A stretch of DNA of 64,000 nucleotides from Hirsutella rhossiliensis (lineage: Eukaryota > Ascomycota > Sordariomycetes > Hypocreales > Ophiocordycipitaceae): the NCBI RefSeq assembly GCF_020360975.1, contig NW_025408681.1, forward strand, positions 1,674,001 through 1,738,000, in the 5' to 3' direction. The translations under genes and the position numbers were made by a program. This document shows, in pieces, positions 1-12,460 of the stretch. Under the pieces are notes generated by a model. The model did not search any database and was not told where the DNA came from. It saw only the letters and a list, made by a program, of their open reading frames with translations. Each line of letters begins with the position of its first letter. Position 1 is the first letter of the stretch.

Positions 1-1350
1 ATGCCGATGCCCGAGTCCTTGGTCGAGTACGAGCTCGGCGGCACAGACTTGTTGTTCATGCTGACCGGAGGCTTCGGTGCAGGTCGGCTGGGAATCATGT
101 CTTTGCCGGGCGAGGGTTTCTGGCTACGAGCTGTCGGGACGGGGGGGGGAGGTCGAGGATTCTCAAAGCTTCCTGGAAATTGAAAACTGGTTAAAGGGAG
201 TTCGCGAGCAGCGGGCAAGAGCCGTGATCTGGAGACTTACCCATGTAGTTGGTAGGGTACATAGCCGGCGACGTCGGATTCAACGGGGGTGTGCCGTAGT
301 GACGCATGTCTGGAGATGCCGCGTGGTGGAATTTTTCCAGACTCTGGTCTTCGGGAGGCCGTTCTGTGGTTTCCTTGTAGAATTGCAGAATGTCCACCAT
401 TGTCTGCGGGTTTTCCCTTCGTTCCTTTTCGGGGATTCCGCTCTCGTTGATGAGCCGCTGCCATTCTTTGGGAAGACCCTGCACAAACGCGAGTTAGCAC
501 CGTCCTGCCATGGCCGCTAGGACCAACAGAGGTTGGGTGGGGGGCGGGAGAATCGACGAACAGTGAATTGCCCGGTCGAGCTGTCGTATCCTACGTGTGT
601 GACGTGGACAGGATTCTCCGGGGCAGATATGACAGGCTTCTTCTGGGAGCCGACCAAGCTGTTGACGATGGCAGAGAGGCCTGACTTCTTGCGCAAGATG
701 CCCGGCTTTGGCTCTTTGGCCTCGTCGGAGAAGCGCTTGGGACTCGTGACTTGGCTCTCGGGCATCCTCGCGATCTGCACCTTTTCCGAGTCGGAGGTGT
801 CCATGCTGCTAAAGGTTGCCGCGGATCGGGGAGCCGGACTGGCAAGCTGGGAGTCGGTCGCGGGCTTGGGGGGCGGGGGAGCGTCTGGGCGCTGCAGCGA
901 GGCTCGAGGACTAGCAAGGCCGCTGGCCTCAATCTGGCTGAGGATGGCGGCGCCGTCAAAGGGCGCGCCGAGGAGGTCGTCGGATACCTTGAGGCTCAGG
1001 CGGCGCGGGTGGAGATCGGCAAGGTGGTTCGGGGGATTGGCGAGCGCGGAGTAGGCGCTGGGGTGGTTGGTGGTGCCGACGCTGAAGGCGGCGTAATCTC
1101 CTGCCTGGGGCGAGACGGGAGATGCATTCGACGACCACTGTGCGTAGGGAGGAGACGAACTGTTGTTGGAGGCGTTGGAGTAGGAAGAACGGCCGCGGGG
1201 GGGAGGCCAAAGGCTCTGGGAGCTGAGTCTGCTGTCGACGGAGCGGGCGTCGAAGCCGCAGTCGAAGGCGGATGATGGGGAGGCGGGGTGTTTCTTGACG
1301 AGTTTGCGACGTTGAGAAAGGCCGTTGGAAGGCAAGCCCTGGCCGTCCAT
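1..1350 (-). CDS. ste20: Ste20-family p21-activated Ser/Thr kinase, N-terminal part (cut by window edge)
   Basis: Three exons are visible: 1350-562, 478-241 and 172-1; the kinase domain lies beyond the left edge. The start is ATG 1350 (MDGQGLPSNG); a GTG at 1362 is in frame but is not a eukaryotic start. Residues 1-240 are Ser/Pro-rich with a basic RRKLVKK stretch near the start. Residues ~241-300 form a CRIB/PBD domain that binds Rho GTPases (Cdc42/Rac): ISAPENPVHVTHVGYD, then TGQFT spliced to GLPKEW. Proline-rich sequence (PRPPPPVP) follows. Such kinases relay Cdc42 signals to MAPK cascades and the actin cytoskeleton. No PH domain precedes the CRIB, which favours a Ste20-type over a Cla4-type kinase; this assignment is inference. 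The CRIB itself is clear. Introns are 83 and 68 bp with GT donors and CAG acceptors. Confidence 0.85.
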
Positions 1351-4300
1351 GATGTTGGCCACCCTTACCTAAAAAAGGTCTCAGAGAGCGGCCCGGGGCA
1401 GAGGGTGTGCAGAGCGGTCCTGCGGGCTCCGTTTATTACCACCAAAGGCCAATTTCGGCGCAGGCAGAGGAGAGCGGGAGTGGGCGGGCGTGCCAAAAGA
1501 GAGCGCGCGATGGCGTGGGATGCAGATGTCCCAGTGGAGCGGCGCCAGGTACCTCTGGGCGCTGCGCACTGGCAATAAACAATGGCCGGTACCCGTCGAG
1601 CCGTGGTTGCGAGAGAAGGACGTGTTTGGGGTACTGTGCTGTGCCTGTACAGCAGTACAGTACATGCGCGCACGTGCATGCGTGTGCGTGGTGCCTTTGT
1701 GCATGCGTCGACGGAGCCCGCCGGGCACCTCGAGTGTGGTGGCAGTGGGCGCGTTCAGGTGACGGGCCCGGGCTCGACTATCGCTGTCACTGTCAGTCTG
1801 GTGTCGAGAGGAGTGGTCGAGGACGGACGGAAAGCGAGGGAAGGGGGGAGGGGAGTGTACGTCTGATGGGCGGGGGGGAGGGGTGAGCTTTGTTGACGGG
1901 TATCCGTACAGGTAAGAAAGAAGGCCGTGCCCGTACCTACGGGTTGGGAGGAGTTGGGACGAGAGGTACCGATTTGTTTGCTCGCCCCAATGTGTTTTCT
2001 GCTGCAAGGAAGGAGGGGGCGGCGGCGGCGGTGGGAGAGGCGGAACAGAGAATAGCGCTCGTGAAACGCGCGAGCGAAGGAGAAGAAAACGAGCGGATGA
2101 AAAGAGAGAAAGGGCTGGAAATGAATCGGAGGGAGTGGCAGCCCGGACTTGATGAGAATGCGTCTGCTTGCTGTTGTCAATGCCGTTCGAGGCCATGTTG
2201 CAGATTGGGCACGTCGATACGGGTACTTTTAGCTCCAAGGGCAACCCAAACCAAAAGCGCCCCCGCCAGTGCAGCACTACAGAGGCATAAGTACGAGGCA
2301 TGTTCCTGCCTTAGTAGGCATGTGGGCATGGACATGTACTGTACAGTGCGCACCGCTTGGGCACGCTAGGTTCAGCACCGAGAGCAGTCGGTTATTTCGG
2401 CGAGGGCAGCAACAAACAAAAAGCACGTCTCCCGCCTGCGATGCCGGCCTGTGGTGACCGACCCCCTGTGGAGTCCTGCCAAGTACTGTACCGACCAGAG
2501 CCAAGACGATGTACCTGGCGCGGGGCAGCAAGTATCGCTCAAAGGCGCTGGTGTTCTCTCGCTCATAACGAGTGCAGTGCAGGTCCCGTCTGTGTGAATG
2601 CCTGTACAGTGCCGGCACTGTCCCTGGTGCCCGGGTGGGTCTTGCGGGCACCTGCCTGGGTACCTCGAACGACGCTTGAGGCAGGGCTTTGTTTTGTTGA
2701 TGAGTGGATGACCCTACAACTCGCTTGCAACTCTTTCAAAACATCCCCCGCGGCTAGACGTGCATCACAGCTCCCGTGCCCTCTGTCACGGCGTGGCAGC
2801 CCCTCGTGGCCTTGTGAGGTGCAGTTGGCTCTGGGGTTACAACACACACGAGGCAGAGAGCTTCAGTGGTTGGATGGCTGCATGGCACCCAACCAGATCC
2901 ACTCGTGCACTTGGATGGGAAAGCCCTGAGGGTACTTTGTAGGCGCACTTGACTTTTCCACCTCATCCGATCAACACCCACATGTACTGTACAGTGTACA
3001 GTACCAATACAGTACCTACCTACCTACCTACCTACCTACCTACCTTACTTGGAACACAAGCTTCAAGCAAGACCGCTGGGAGCTTCATCGAGGCTGCGAT
3101 TCAGGCAGAATACACAATACACAACATGATATCACTTTGGAGGCCTTACTAATGCAAGTTGGCTTGGCTTGGCCAAGCTCATTGCCAGGGGCCCAACCCA
3201 GCTTGCATTCCTAATCTGAAACGCTCAGCATCTCGTCGTGGGCGCAACAAAAAGCGCATCCACGACATGATCCCAGGCACCACCGTCATTGCGGGCGGGC
3301 GACGACCTCTGGTCCGTTGGCTGTTGGTCCTTGGTCCGATGCTCGCCCCCCAAGGCGAGAACAATGAAGACGTTGCAAGGGTTCGCTGCCCGAGTACAGT
3401 TATGTACTTACAGGCAGACCTGCAACCATGACAGCGACAGAGGTCTCATTACTGAGGCACACACATGCGGTACACGCGGCATGCTGCACGGCTACTCGAG
3501 ATGATGTGTTCCATACGGACTGTACATACCTCCCTGACCCATCTCCAGAATCAAATCGAAATGAGCGTCTGTCGGCTTCCATGGCGCAGGCTCCGCACAT
3601 GCCTCGGGCCGCTGCTGCTTCCGGCGGCTCAGGAACCACGCTTTAGGGTAGGTGGGCGAGCGAGCGCGGGCGTCACGGCCGCTGCATCTTTGGGCGGCCG
3701 CAGCGCCACCAACAGACCGACAAGGGAACTGCTCCAAGAGCCCAGGGGACAGCCGACGCGTCGCGCCTTGTTGACCAAGGCATCGGCCTCTTACCTGACG
3801 CATGGAGGTCGGGGATGCGGGCGCGAAGCCGGCGTTTGGCCCTCGTGTAGCCGGGTTATCCTTGCCATGGCCCCTTGATTGATTGCTCTCGTCTCATCCA
3901 AGCCTTGCTTGTCGAGGGCACGGCCGGCTCAGACATGTACCGTACAGTAATGCGAGCAAGCCTCAACGTCAGTGAACGGACAATTCCAGTGCCGCCAACA
4001 GACAGCGAGCCCGGGCTCCAGCCTCTCTGCTTCCCCTGGAAGAAGCCCAAAGAACGGCCTCGAGACATGGAGGCGCAGGTACCGCACCCCAATAAGCAAG
4101 TCAACAAATCATCTTGTTGGCAGGCGTTTGAGACAAGTTCCCCGCCTCTCCAGCGCTTCCATCCCAGCAGTCTGCCTCGAGGACGAGGGCAATCCTGGCA
4201 CCGAAATAGACTACGGAGTAACTTAGTTAATAGCACTCGCATGCTCAAGGGAAAGCGCATCGGCGATGCAGAGCACGGGCTAGGAAGCCTATGGCCTTGG

Positions 4301-5869
4301 CATCAAGCCAGGTAGCTGTACAGTACAGATGACGATTCTTCAAGCGTCGTCCGGTGTCACCTTTGCATCCTGACCATCGGCAATGTCGCCGCTGGATTGG
4401 ATATCTGTCTTCCGGCCCCGTCCAAAGTCATCTCATCCGGGAAGCGAGATATCTGCAGCTCACCGGGCGGGCACCTTTCCTCTCTTAATCACGGGAAATC
4501 AGACAACAATGAAACCTGGACCTTACTCAGAGTCCCAAGCAAGCAAAGGCAAGCCCCAAGGTCATCCGTCTGGGCCGGAGGCTCCCCCAGATAAGTTAAA
4601 TTACTTGTTCTGCCTCGTTCAAGTCCATGGACCGCCGTACAGTGTGTGCGACTGTCGCCGATCTTTGCTCTCGGTCGTCGGATCATCTGCCTTGTCTTTC
4701 AGATCCCTCGTGGGATTAAGCTGCAGCAGTATTAGCCCCTGACCCATGATCCTCGGCTAATAAACTTCTGACGATGCGGAGGGTTCGGCGAGGTCATTCA
4801 CGGAGACGCAAATCGCTCGTTCCCCAGACTCCAGGCTTGCTTGGCATGCATCCTCGGCGAGCAATCGATTAGTGTGCATTTTTAGTTTAGCCTCCCGTGA
4901 AGATAAAAAAACAGGCAAGTCGACGTCTTCTCGAGCTCGTCAACCACTGCAGCCTACCTACCTAATAATGGAACAGGCGCAGCTGCCCCTCCCACACCCC
5001 CTCTGGTACCTATCAACAGATTTTCCGCCACATCACCCTGGGGCATTTGAGGGGTCGACCACTCACCTCATCTGAAGGGAACGTGTCATGAAATTATACG
5101 TTGCACGGAGTACATGCCCGAAAGACACCGAGTGAATTAGGTACCCAACCGCCCGATTCTTCCTTGAACATCGAGCCCACTAAGGTAAGTAGGTACCTGC
5201 CTCAAGGTACCTTAGGTAAGGCAGTACATTAGGTACAGTAAGCAGTGGTCTTTGCCCACCGTTCAGCACGCACAAAGTCGCCAAGTCACCTGATCAGTCC
5301 CGTGACCTAATGGCCTGTCCTTTTTCAGGGCCACTCCCGCTCCGTCTTTTCTGTGGGGACCGTTTCACCGCCGTCGGCCAGATCCCTGACTGGCCAGAAA
5401 AGCCAACGTGAACTTGGCGAGGAAGGCTGGAGAAACTTCCACCTCGCCGTCATCTCTCGTCTCGCATCGCTGCTGTCCATCCGAATCGTCCTCAGCCTCT
5501 CTGGTCTCCGCCGCCTCTTCTGGTCTGTTCTTCTGGTAACCGGTAACCGTTGTCTTTGGTGTCAGCATCATGCTCTAGGCACCATCGACTCTTCTCAGCG
5601 TGTCTTGTACTCTCTCGGAAAGCCCCCGCCCAAAGCCATCCTCCACCGTCTCTCTGCTCGTGCGAGAGACGACTTTGCTACGCCCAGTAACCAGCGCTGG
5701 TACGTCGAGCAGGTGCGCCGGGACTCGCTCCAGCGCACACTTACCCCGACCCCATTTGTCCATGGCAATGGCTTGCTCACCATACCTATGCAATAGTTGT
5801 AACTCCCAACGACTACCCATCTGAATAGAACAATTGTCCCTCCTCTCGGTCGCCTGCATCGCTCGAAAC
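1351..5869. other. 4.5 kb divergent spacer between ste20 and scp160; no gene seen
   Basis: No ORF here shows a recognisable domain or coherent splice structure. CT-rich sequence near both ends fits fungal leaders of the kinase (leftward) and of Scp160 (rightward). The spacer is dense in short GTAC palindromes (1631-1664, 2334-2352, 2483-2492, 2981-3018, 3936-3950, 4315-4328, 5221-5245), a CCTA microsatellite at 3013-3045, and TAGGTACC-type sequence at 5180-5245. The role of these repeats is unknown. Confidence 0.6.
3013..3045. repeat. (CCTA)n microsatellite
   Basis: About seven or eight uninterrupted copies of CCTA directly follow a GTACTGTACAGTGTACAGTACC-like run in the ste20/scp160 spacer. 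Similar CCTA or GGTA clusters occur at 5180-5245 and 21080-21300. Confidence 0.9.
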
Positions 5870-8800
5870 ATGTCTTCTGGAAACACTGCATCCGCTGCTG
5901 GCCTCGTCAATGGCGGCGAGGAATCTGCCGCTCAGAAGCTTCTCCAGAAGCACGCCGAGACTCCCCACCACGTCACTGTGGAGGATGCCCCGGACGAGGA
6001 CGAGCCCGTCAAGCCCGCCGCCGATTCCGCCGGCTCGCAAGCCCCGTCCATGAGCGCAAAGGCCGCGGGCAAGCAGAAAGACAGCCAGGGTCCAAAAGCA
6101 CGCCTCGACACCCAGTCGCATGAACTCTTCCCCGAGCTCGGAGCCCCCAAGGGTAAGAGTGTCAATGTTGCTCCCGTCTGGGGCGCCAAGAGCAATGCCA
6201 ATGGCCCATCCAACGGTGCTGCCTCCAATGGTGTTTCGCGATCCTCGACACCGGCTTCGGGCGCTGCTACCCCAGCCCCGGCCGCCACTCCGTCCATGTT
6301 CATCCCTGGCCGCAACGTCGAGTCTGTCACCCTGGAACCGCAATTCATCCTGCCACGTGGCCAACTGAAGCGCCCGATTCCGGACATTATGAAGGACATC
6401 AACCGCAAGTCCCGGGCCAACGTCACCATGGCCACGGCTTCCAACGGTCGTCTCCGATTCGATGCTACCGGGCCCCAGGATGTCGCTCAACAGGCGCTCA
6501 AGGACCTGGTTCAGCAAATCGGGACAAGAGTACGAACTGCGCATTGAACCTCTTTGCCCATGAAATTGACTCCGTGGCTGACATGTACCAGACTTCTGTC
6601 AAAGTCCCCATTCCTCACAGCGCACGAGCCCACATCATCGGCAAGGGTGGTTCAACCATCAGGGCTCTCCAAGAGAAGACTGGGGCCAAGATCCAGCTGC
6701 CCAAGGTCGAGGACAATCCCGCTCTAGACGAGGACGACGACACTACAATTGACGTCATCGTCGAGGGCAATGCTCTCTCCGCCGCCTCGGCTCGGAACGA
6801 GATTCTCAAAATCGCGGGAGAGCGGGCGGCCAACGTGCAGACAAAGGTCCGCGGCATTCCCGCAGCTTTCTATCCCTTCATCGCTGGGCCGAGCAACTCC
6901 TTCGTGCAGACCTTGGAGGACAACAACGGCGTGCAGATCCGCGTCCCTGCTCACCAGGCCTTTGTGCGCGCTGCGCCGCCGGTGGCTCCCGGTCCCGGTC
7001 AAAGACCCGTCTTTTCTCCCGCCGGGGCTGACGATGACCACATTCAACTTGCTGGAGACCGAGCCGCCGTTCAAAAGGTTCGTGCCGAGATTGAGCGTCA
7101 GGCAGCCGAACTCCACAAGCAGCTCGAGACAGAGCAGCTGTCCATCCAGAGAGGCCGGCATCAGTTCATCGTCGGCAGCCGAGGTCTCCCGGCCGAAGAC
7201 TTCTTTGCCGAGACCGGCTGTGCCATCTTGTTGCCTTCTGATGGCGAGGACGACACGGTGACCGTGGTCGGGCCGGCTGACCGAGTACCGGCCGCTCTGG
7301 ACAAGGCCATGGATCTGGCCATGGGGATGCAAATGTCCAACATTGATGTTGCAAGATTCCACCGCAACGCTCCGGGCGGAGCTGCTGCCCATGCCGGCTA
7401 TGTCACTCGCTACCTGCGGCATCGCAGGGAGATTGACCGTCTCGAGAAGCTGTACAACGCGCACATCAACACTCCGTTCTCGCCGGACGGCGCTCTGCCT
7501 TGGGAGCTGTATTCCCGAGAGGGCAAGAACGCCATCCGGGCGCAATCTGAAATCACCGGCATCATCAATGGCCACCCCCCGTCACGAATGCAGGCAATTC
7601 CAATTGACCCATTCTTCCACCAACACCTGCGTAACGACATCACGCCAAAAGTCAAACAGGACTATGGTGTTCAGGTGGTTGTTCCCGATACCTCGGAAGC
7701 CAACGCCCCAGTCTTGTTGGTCTACGAGGGCCCAGAACCGACTGAAGGGCTCTACCAACTTCCTCGCACCCGCCCGTCGGATTCGGAGATCCAGGCGTTT
7801 CAAAGGAGCCTCGAAGATGCGCAGAAGCACATCCTCGACCTCATCAACAAGCAGGAAGCCATCACCAGTGCATCTCTGGACGTGCCCCCCAAGTTCCACG
7901 AAAGACTTCGAAGGTTCATCAAGAAGGAACAGGAGAAGAGATCGTCGGATCAGATCCCTATCAGGGTAACAAAGGTCGGCACGACTATCACGCTCCGCGG
8001 CCCCGAATCTGCGGTCCAGTCGCTGGCTAGCAAGGCCGCGGCCTTTGTCGAGCAGGAAAAGGAGGATGAAAAGGAACGCGGATTCACCCTGACCTTTGAC
8101 TTCCCCCAGAAGTACGCTAACCACCTCATCGGCAAGGGAGGCAGCAACATCAGGGAGCTCCGCGACCGCTTCGACGTCGAGATCCAGGTCCAAGACGGGA
8201 AGGTTGAGTTGAAGGGCCCCAAGGCCAAGGCTGAAGCTGCGCGGTCTCACATCCTCAGCCTCGGCCGCGCCCTGGCGGATGAGACGACGCATGTGCTCAA
8301 GATTGACCCCAAGTATCATAGGGAGCTGATTGGGGCGCAAGGCGGCCAGATCAACCGCTTGCAGAATCGCTACAAGGTTCTCATCTTCTTCCCGCGATCT
8401 GCGAAGAATGCGGCCGACGATCAGTCCAATGCCGACGCGGCAAGCGAGACTGGCAAGCCCCGCCGGCAGCAGGCGCCGGACGAGGTGATGATCCGCGGGC
8501 CCAAGAAGGGTGCCGACGAGGCCAGGGACGAGATCTTTTCCCTCCACAAGTACCTCGAGGAGCACTCTGTCACTGCGGCAGTCCCGGTGCAGCAGAAGCA
8601 GGTCGGATCCCTGATCGGCCAGGGCGGCGCTGCATTGGACGAGCTGCGGCAGGCTACGGGTGCCAGAATCGACGTACCCGCGGATCGTGACACGGACATT
8701 GTGGACATCTTGATCAAGGGTACTGCGTCCCAGGTCGCCAAGGCGCGCAAGGTGCTCGAGGAGAAGCGTGCCGTCTTTGACGACACCGTTGTCCAGACGA

Positions 8801-9863
8801 TTGACGTGGACAAGAAGCTTCACAAGGCCTTGATTGGCCCTGGCGGTAAGAGCTCGCTTCCGAGGTGCGCCCTTGAGGCCCAGTGACTGACCAGCCTCCA
8901 GGCTCCATCCTCCGGAACATTGTGGTGGAGGCCGGCGGCTCCGACGATCGACGCAGTCTTGCTCGTACCATCCAATTTCCCAAACAGGATGCGGACGGCA
9001 ATACGATCAAAGTTGAGGGGCGGACCGAAGTCGTGCAAAAGATTATCAAGCGCATCCAAGAGATTGTGGCCGAGCGAGGGAGCCAGGTGACGGAGGTGGT
9101 GGACGTGCCCATTGACAACCACCGGTCTCTGATTGGCCGCGGCGGAGACGTCAAGCGCCAGATGGAGTCCAAGTTGACTGTGTCCATCGACGTGCCCCGG
9201 CAGGGCGACGGCAACACCGGCGTCAAGGTGACGGGCCGACCAGAGAACGTGGCCAAGGCTAAGGAGCACATCTTGGACATTGTCAAGCAGCAGCAGGGTG
9301 AGACAATGCAGATCCCCCGCTGTGTCCACCACGCCGTGTCCAACAACGGCCAGATCTTCCGTCAGCTTCGAAACAACTACCAGGTGACGGTGGATCATGC
9401 GGGCCAGAAGGTGCCGGCCAAGTCCGACTCATCGACCAGGGCCAACGACGGAGCGCTGCCGTTGATCACAGACGACGCCGACGCGACAGCGGATGTGCAC
9501 TCGTGGAAGGTGGTGAAGACGGCGTCAGGGGAGCAGGGCGACATTGCCTGGGTCTTGAGGGGCACGCCCGAGAACGTGGCCAAGGCCAAGGAAACGATCC
9601 AGAAGGCGCTGGAGCAGGCGCAGCAGAATGACTCGACGGGCTATCTTGTGCTTCCGGATCCAAAGACGTATCGCCACGTCATTGGGCCCAACGGCTCCAA
9701 GGTCAACTCTATCCGGCAGCAGAGCGGCTGCAAGATCCAGGTGCCGCGGGATCAAGCCAAGGACGAGGCAATTGAAATTGTGGGCAGCGAGGACGGCGTC
9801 GAGAAGGCCAAGGATCTGGTTCTGGCGGCAGTCCGGGAGGCGCTTGACAGGGCCAAGGAGTAG
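5870..9863 (+). CDS. scp160: Multi-KH-domain RNA-binding protein, Scp160/vigilin family
   Basis: Exons 5870-6529, 6592-8845 and 8902-9863 give 1291 residues, close to yeast Scp160 (about 1220). Both introns (62 and 56 bp) have GT-AG borders and restore conserved KH reading. The N-terminal ~150 residues are Ser/Pro/Ala-rich and unstructured. A long array of KH domains follows. Canonical GXXG loops are visible in IIGKGGSTIR, LIGKGGSNIREL, LIGAQGGQINRL, LIGQGGAALDEL, LIGPGGSILRN (rebuilt across intron 2), LIGRGGDVKRQ and VIGPNGSKVNS. Other repeats are degenerate (for example FIAGPSNSF and VSNNGQIF), as in yeast. The family binds mRNA on ER-associated polysomes and affects translation and ploidy maintenance. 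The start is ATG 5870, after a CT-rich leader. Erg27 follows in the same direction, 635 bp downstream. Confidence 0.93.
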
Positions 9864-10498
9864 GCTAAAGGCCGATTTCGAGGTTTCGGTGCCGGTTCAA
9901 AAAAAACCCCCAGAAAGGCTGGGGCTTTGGCTTCCGAGGCAATGCTCGTGCTGGGGCGAAAAAGTGAGGCAACGGGGCACTATATCTATATATACAAGGC
10001 AAGCTACGAAGCTAGTGAGGAGTATTGCATCGCGACTGCACAACCTCGGCGCGATGTGGCGGAGGAAGGGCCTTGGGGGTTCTGGGGGTCATAAGCAGAA
10101 AAGCTAGCTAGGAAACAGTCTGTCTACAAGTGCTGCAGATTGATGCTCGAAGACTCGTGTCATGATGGTGGGCTGCTGGTGACAAAATGCGGTGACGCTG
10201 GACCCGCACCCGCACCCTGCTAGGACCCTGCTATGAGCTTTGGCTCTTCGTACCCGTAACCTTGACGGCAAATACTGTCTCACATGCTCGGACGACGACA
10301 CACTCTCTCACCCTCAAAGCCATTGGCGTTTGATTGTGCTGCTGTTTCTACACCGCAGTTTCTCCCCTTCCTCCGACCGGCCAGGATCACCACATCGGAA
10401 AAGCTCGAGGGCGCACGCCCCCATCCTTGCCTGGCGAATCAACGACGACGGCCGACGACGACAAACACGGCGAGGTTGAAGGTCACGGAAAACAAGTC
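9864..10498. other. scp160-erg27 spacer with a 3'-UTR hairpin
   Basis: No gene is seen. A short hairpin lies 40 bp after the scp160 stop (9903-9927): a CCCCAG/CTGGGG stem with a five-base loop, flanked by AAA/TTT after one C-C mismatch. CT-rich sequence at 10330-10400 is probably the erg27 leader. Confidence 0.6.
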
Positions 10499-12117
10499 AT
10501 GGTAGCCAGCAGCGCATCTACAACGGCGGACAAGGCCGCGCCGTCAGCGCCGTGGGAGTCGGCGCCGGCGCACGAGCAGCTCTTCGTGCTCATCACGGGG
10601 GCCAACAGCGGCGTCGGGCTCGGCACGGCGCAGCGGCTCGTCGACGAGTTCCTGGCGACGCGCGGCCCGGCGGCGCACCTGGTGCTGCTGGCGACGACGC
10701 GGTCGGCGGCCAAGGCGCGGGAGGCGATTCGCGAGGTGCGCGCGCACGCGCGGCGCGTCGCGGCGCGGCTGTACGGCGCGGGGGGGAGGTGTGCGTGCCG
10801 GGATGCCGTGGCGAGGATTCATGTCCTTGGCTTGACGCTCGACTTGTGCGACTTGGCGGGCGTCAGGGCGTTTGCGAGGCGGCTTGTGCGTGGGCGGGTG
10901 AGTAACCCGGAGCCGGAGCCGGGCCACGACGATGACGAGTATCTGCGCGACGTGAGGGTGCCGCGGCTCGACTGCGTCGTCTTCAACGCGGCGTACGGCG
11001 GCTGGGAGGGCTGCAACTACCTGCTGGCCGTCTGGTCCATCCTCACAAAGGGCCTCATCCAGTCCGTCACCTGGCCCGACTTCAAAACCGCCCTGCCCAC
11101 CGCCATTCTCAACGAGCAGCGGCAGAGCTACGGCTACTACGTGAGTTTCTCCCTTCCCACGAAAGGCCCTCGTCTCTCTTTCCTCTGTGCGGTGCCGTCC
11201 GACTCCCGCTGAAGAATGTGCTGTTGATGTCGGTACAGCCCGCCTCTCCTCTCCTCGGCGAAGTCTTTACCGCCTGCGTCTTCGGCCACTACATGCTCGC
11301 CCACGAGCTCCTCCCCCTTCTCAGCCGGCGCCCCCCCTTGTCGTCGTCTACGCCAGCACTCGCCCCCGGCCGCATCGTGTGGTCGTCGAGCCTCGAGGCC
11401 GTCAGCCGCGTCTTCTCCCCCGACGACTTCCAGTGCCTCAACGGCCCCGCCGCCTACGAGTCGGCCAAGCGCCTCACCGACGTGCTCGCCCTGACGCACT
11501 CGCTCCCCGCCGCGCGGCCCTATTCCTCCCGCTGGCTGACCATGGATCACGACGACAACGACGACGACGAGAAGAAGACGCAGCAACCTCCTGTTGTCCA
11601 GCCACCCAAAGTCTACCTAACACACCCGGGCATCGTCGCCAGCACCCTCTTCCCCGTCCCCTGGTTCCTCTTCTGGGCCTACGAGCTCTCCCTCATCCTC
11701 TCGCGCTGGCTCGGCTCCCCCTGGCACACCGTCGACGGCTACAGCGGCGCAAAGGCCGCCGTGTGGCTCGCCCTCGAGCCCCAGGACGCCCTCGACGACG
11801 CCCGCGCCCACCGCGTCAAGTGGGGCAGCTCCTCGGACCGCCACCGCCGCGTCCACGTCAAGAAGACCGAGGTCGAGGGCTGGGGCTGGGAGGGCCGCGT
11901 CCAGGTCGTCGGCGCCCACGACGACGACGACGCCGCCGCTTCGCCCTACCAAGTCCTCCGCAAGTCGATTGGCCGCAAGCACGGCGTCGTCGACGCCACT
12001 GCCGAGGACATTGTGCGCTTTGAGGAGCTTGGCGCCACTTGTTGGAGGGAGGTGGAGGAGATGAGGGCCACGTGGGAAGCCATTCTGGACAAAGAAGAGT
12101 TGGCCAAGGATGTCTAA
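10499..12117 (+). CDS. erg27: 3-keto-steroid reductase, Erg27-type short-chain dehydrogenase
   Basis: Two exons, 10499-11140 and 11239-12117, encode 506 residues; the 98 bp intron has a GTGAGT donor and TACAG acceptor. The Rossmann motif TGANSGVG is at residues 33-40, followed by an NAAYGG segment. The catalytic region has IVWSSSLEA and YESAK (Tyr-x-x-x-Lys). TLFPVPWF and AYELSLILSRWLGSP are hydrophobic segments typical of membrane-associated Erg27. The enzyme reduces the 3-ketone during C-4 demethylation of ergosterol precursors at the ER, working with Erg25, Erg26 and Erg28; it is the fenhexamid target in other fungi. Acidic insertions (HDDNDDDEKK and AHDDDDAAA) are probably lineage-specific loops. 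ATG 10499 is the first ATG of the frame. The gene converges with the MFS gene, 343 bp away. Confidence 0.85.
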
Positions 12118-12460
12118 TGTGGCATCCATCGTGACGCTTCTTCGCCAGGACTGTGCACATAGGTGGTATTTAATTAGTCCCATGGCGAGGAAAATGGTAC
12201 GTCTCTCAAACAAGTTTTCTTTCGTTGGAACTAGATCCAAAGAGCGTGAGGTCAGTCGCCGTGGAGCGACGCGACCGACTCGGCTAAGGGTATAACTTAA
12301 TTCATTCACATTTGCGACATTAACATGGTCATCCGTCAAATACTTTGAACCCGCCTCCAAAGCGCCGTGCTGCGAGCGTATGTTGGCCAGCCACTACATG
12401 ACGCTTGTGCCGCAAAACCAAGTAAAATGCCCATCACTCGGACAACTTCCGTCTCCTTGG
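12118..12460. other. Convergent spacer between erg27 and the MFS gene
   Basis: This 343 bp convergent intergenic region should hold both 3' UTRs. No ORF or repeat of note was seen. Confidence 0.6.

Noticed and set aside
1381..2301. 306-codon minus-strand frame upstream of the Ste20 kinase
   Set aside because: Low-complexity Ser/Pro/Arg composition and CT-rich DNA fit a 5' leader or promoter rather than a gene.
7582..8823. 413-codon minus-strand frame
   Set aside because: Antisense shadow of the KH repeats of scp160; no domain of its own.
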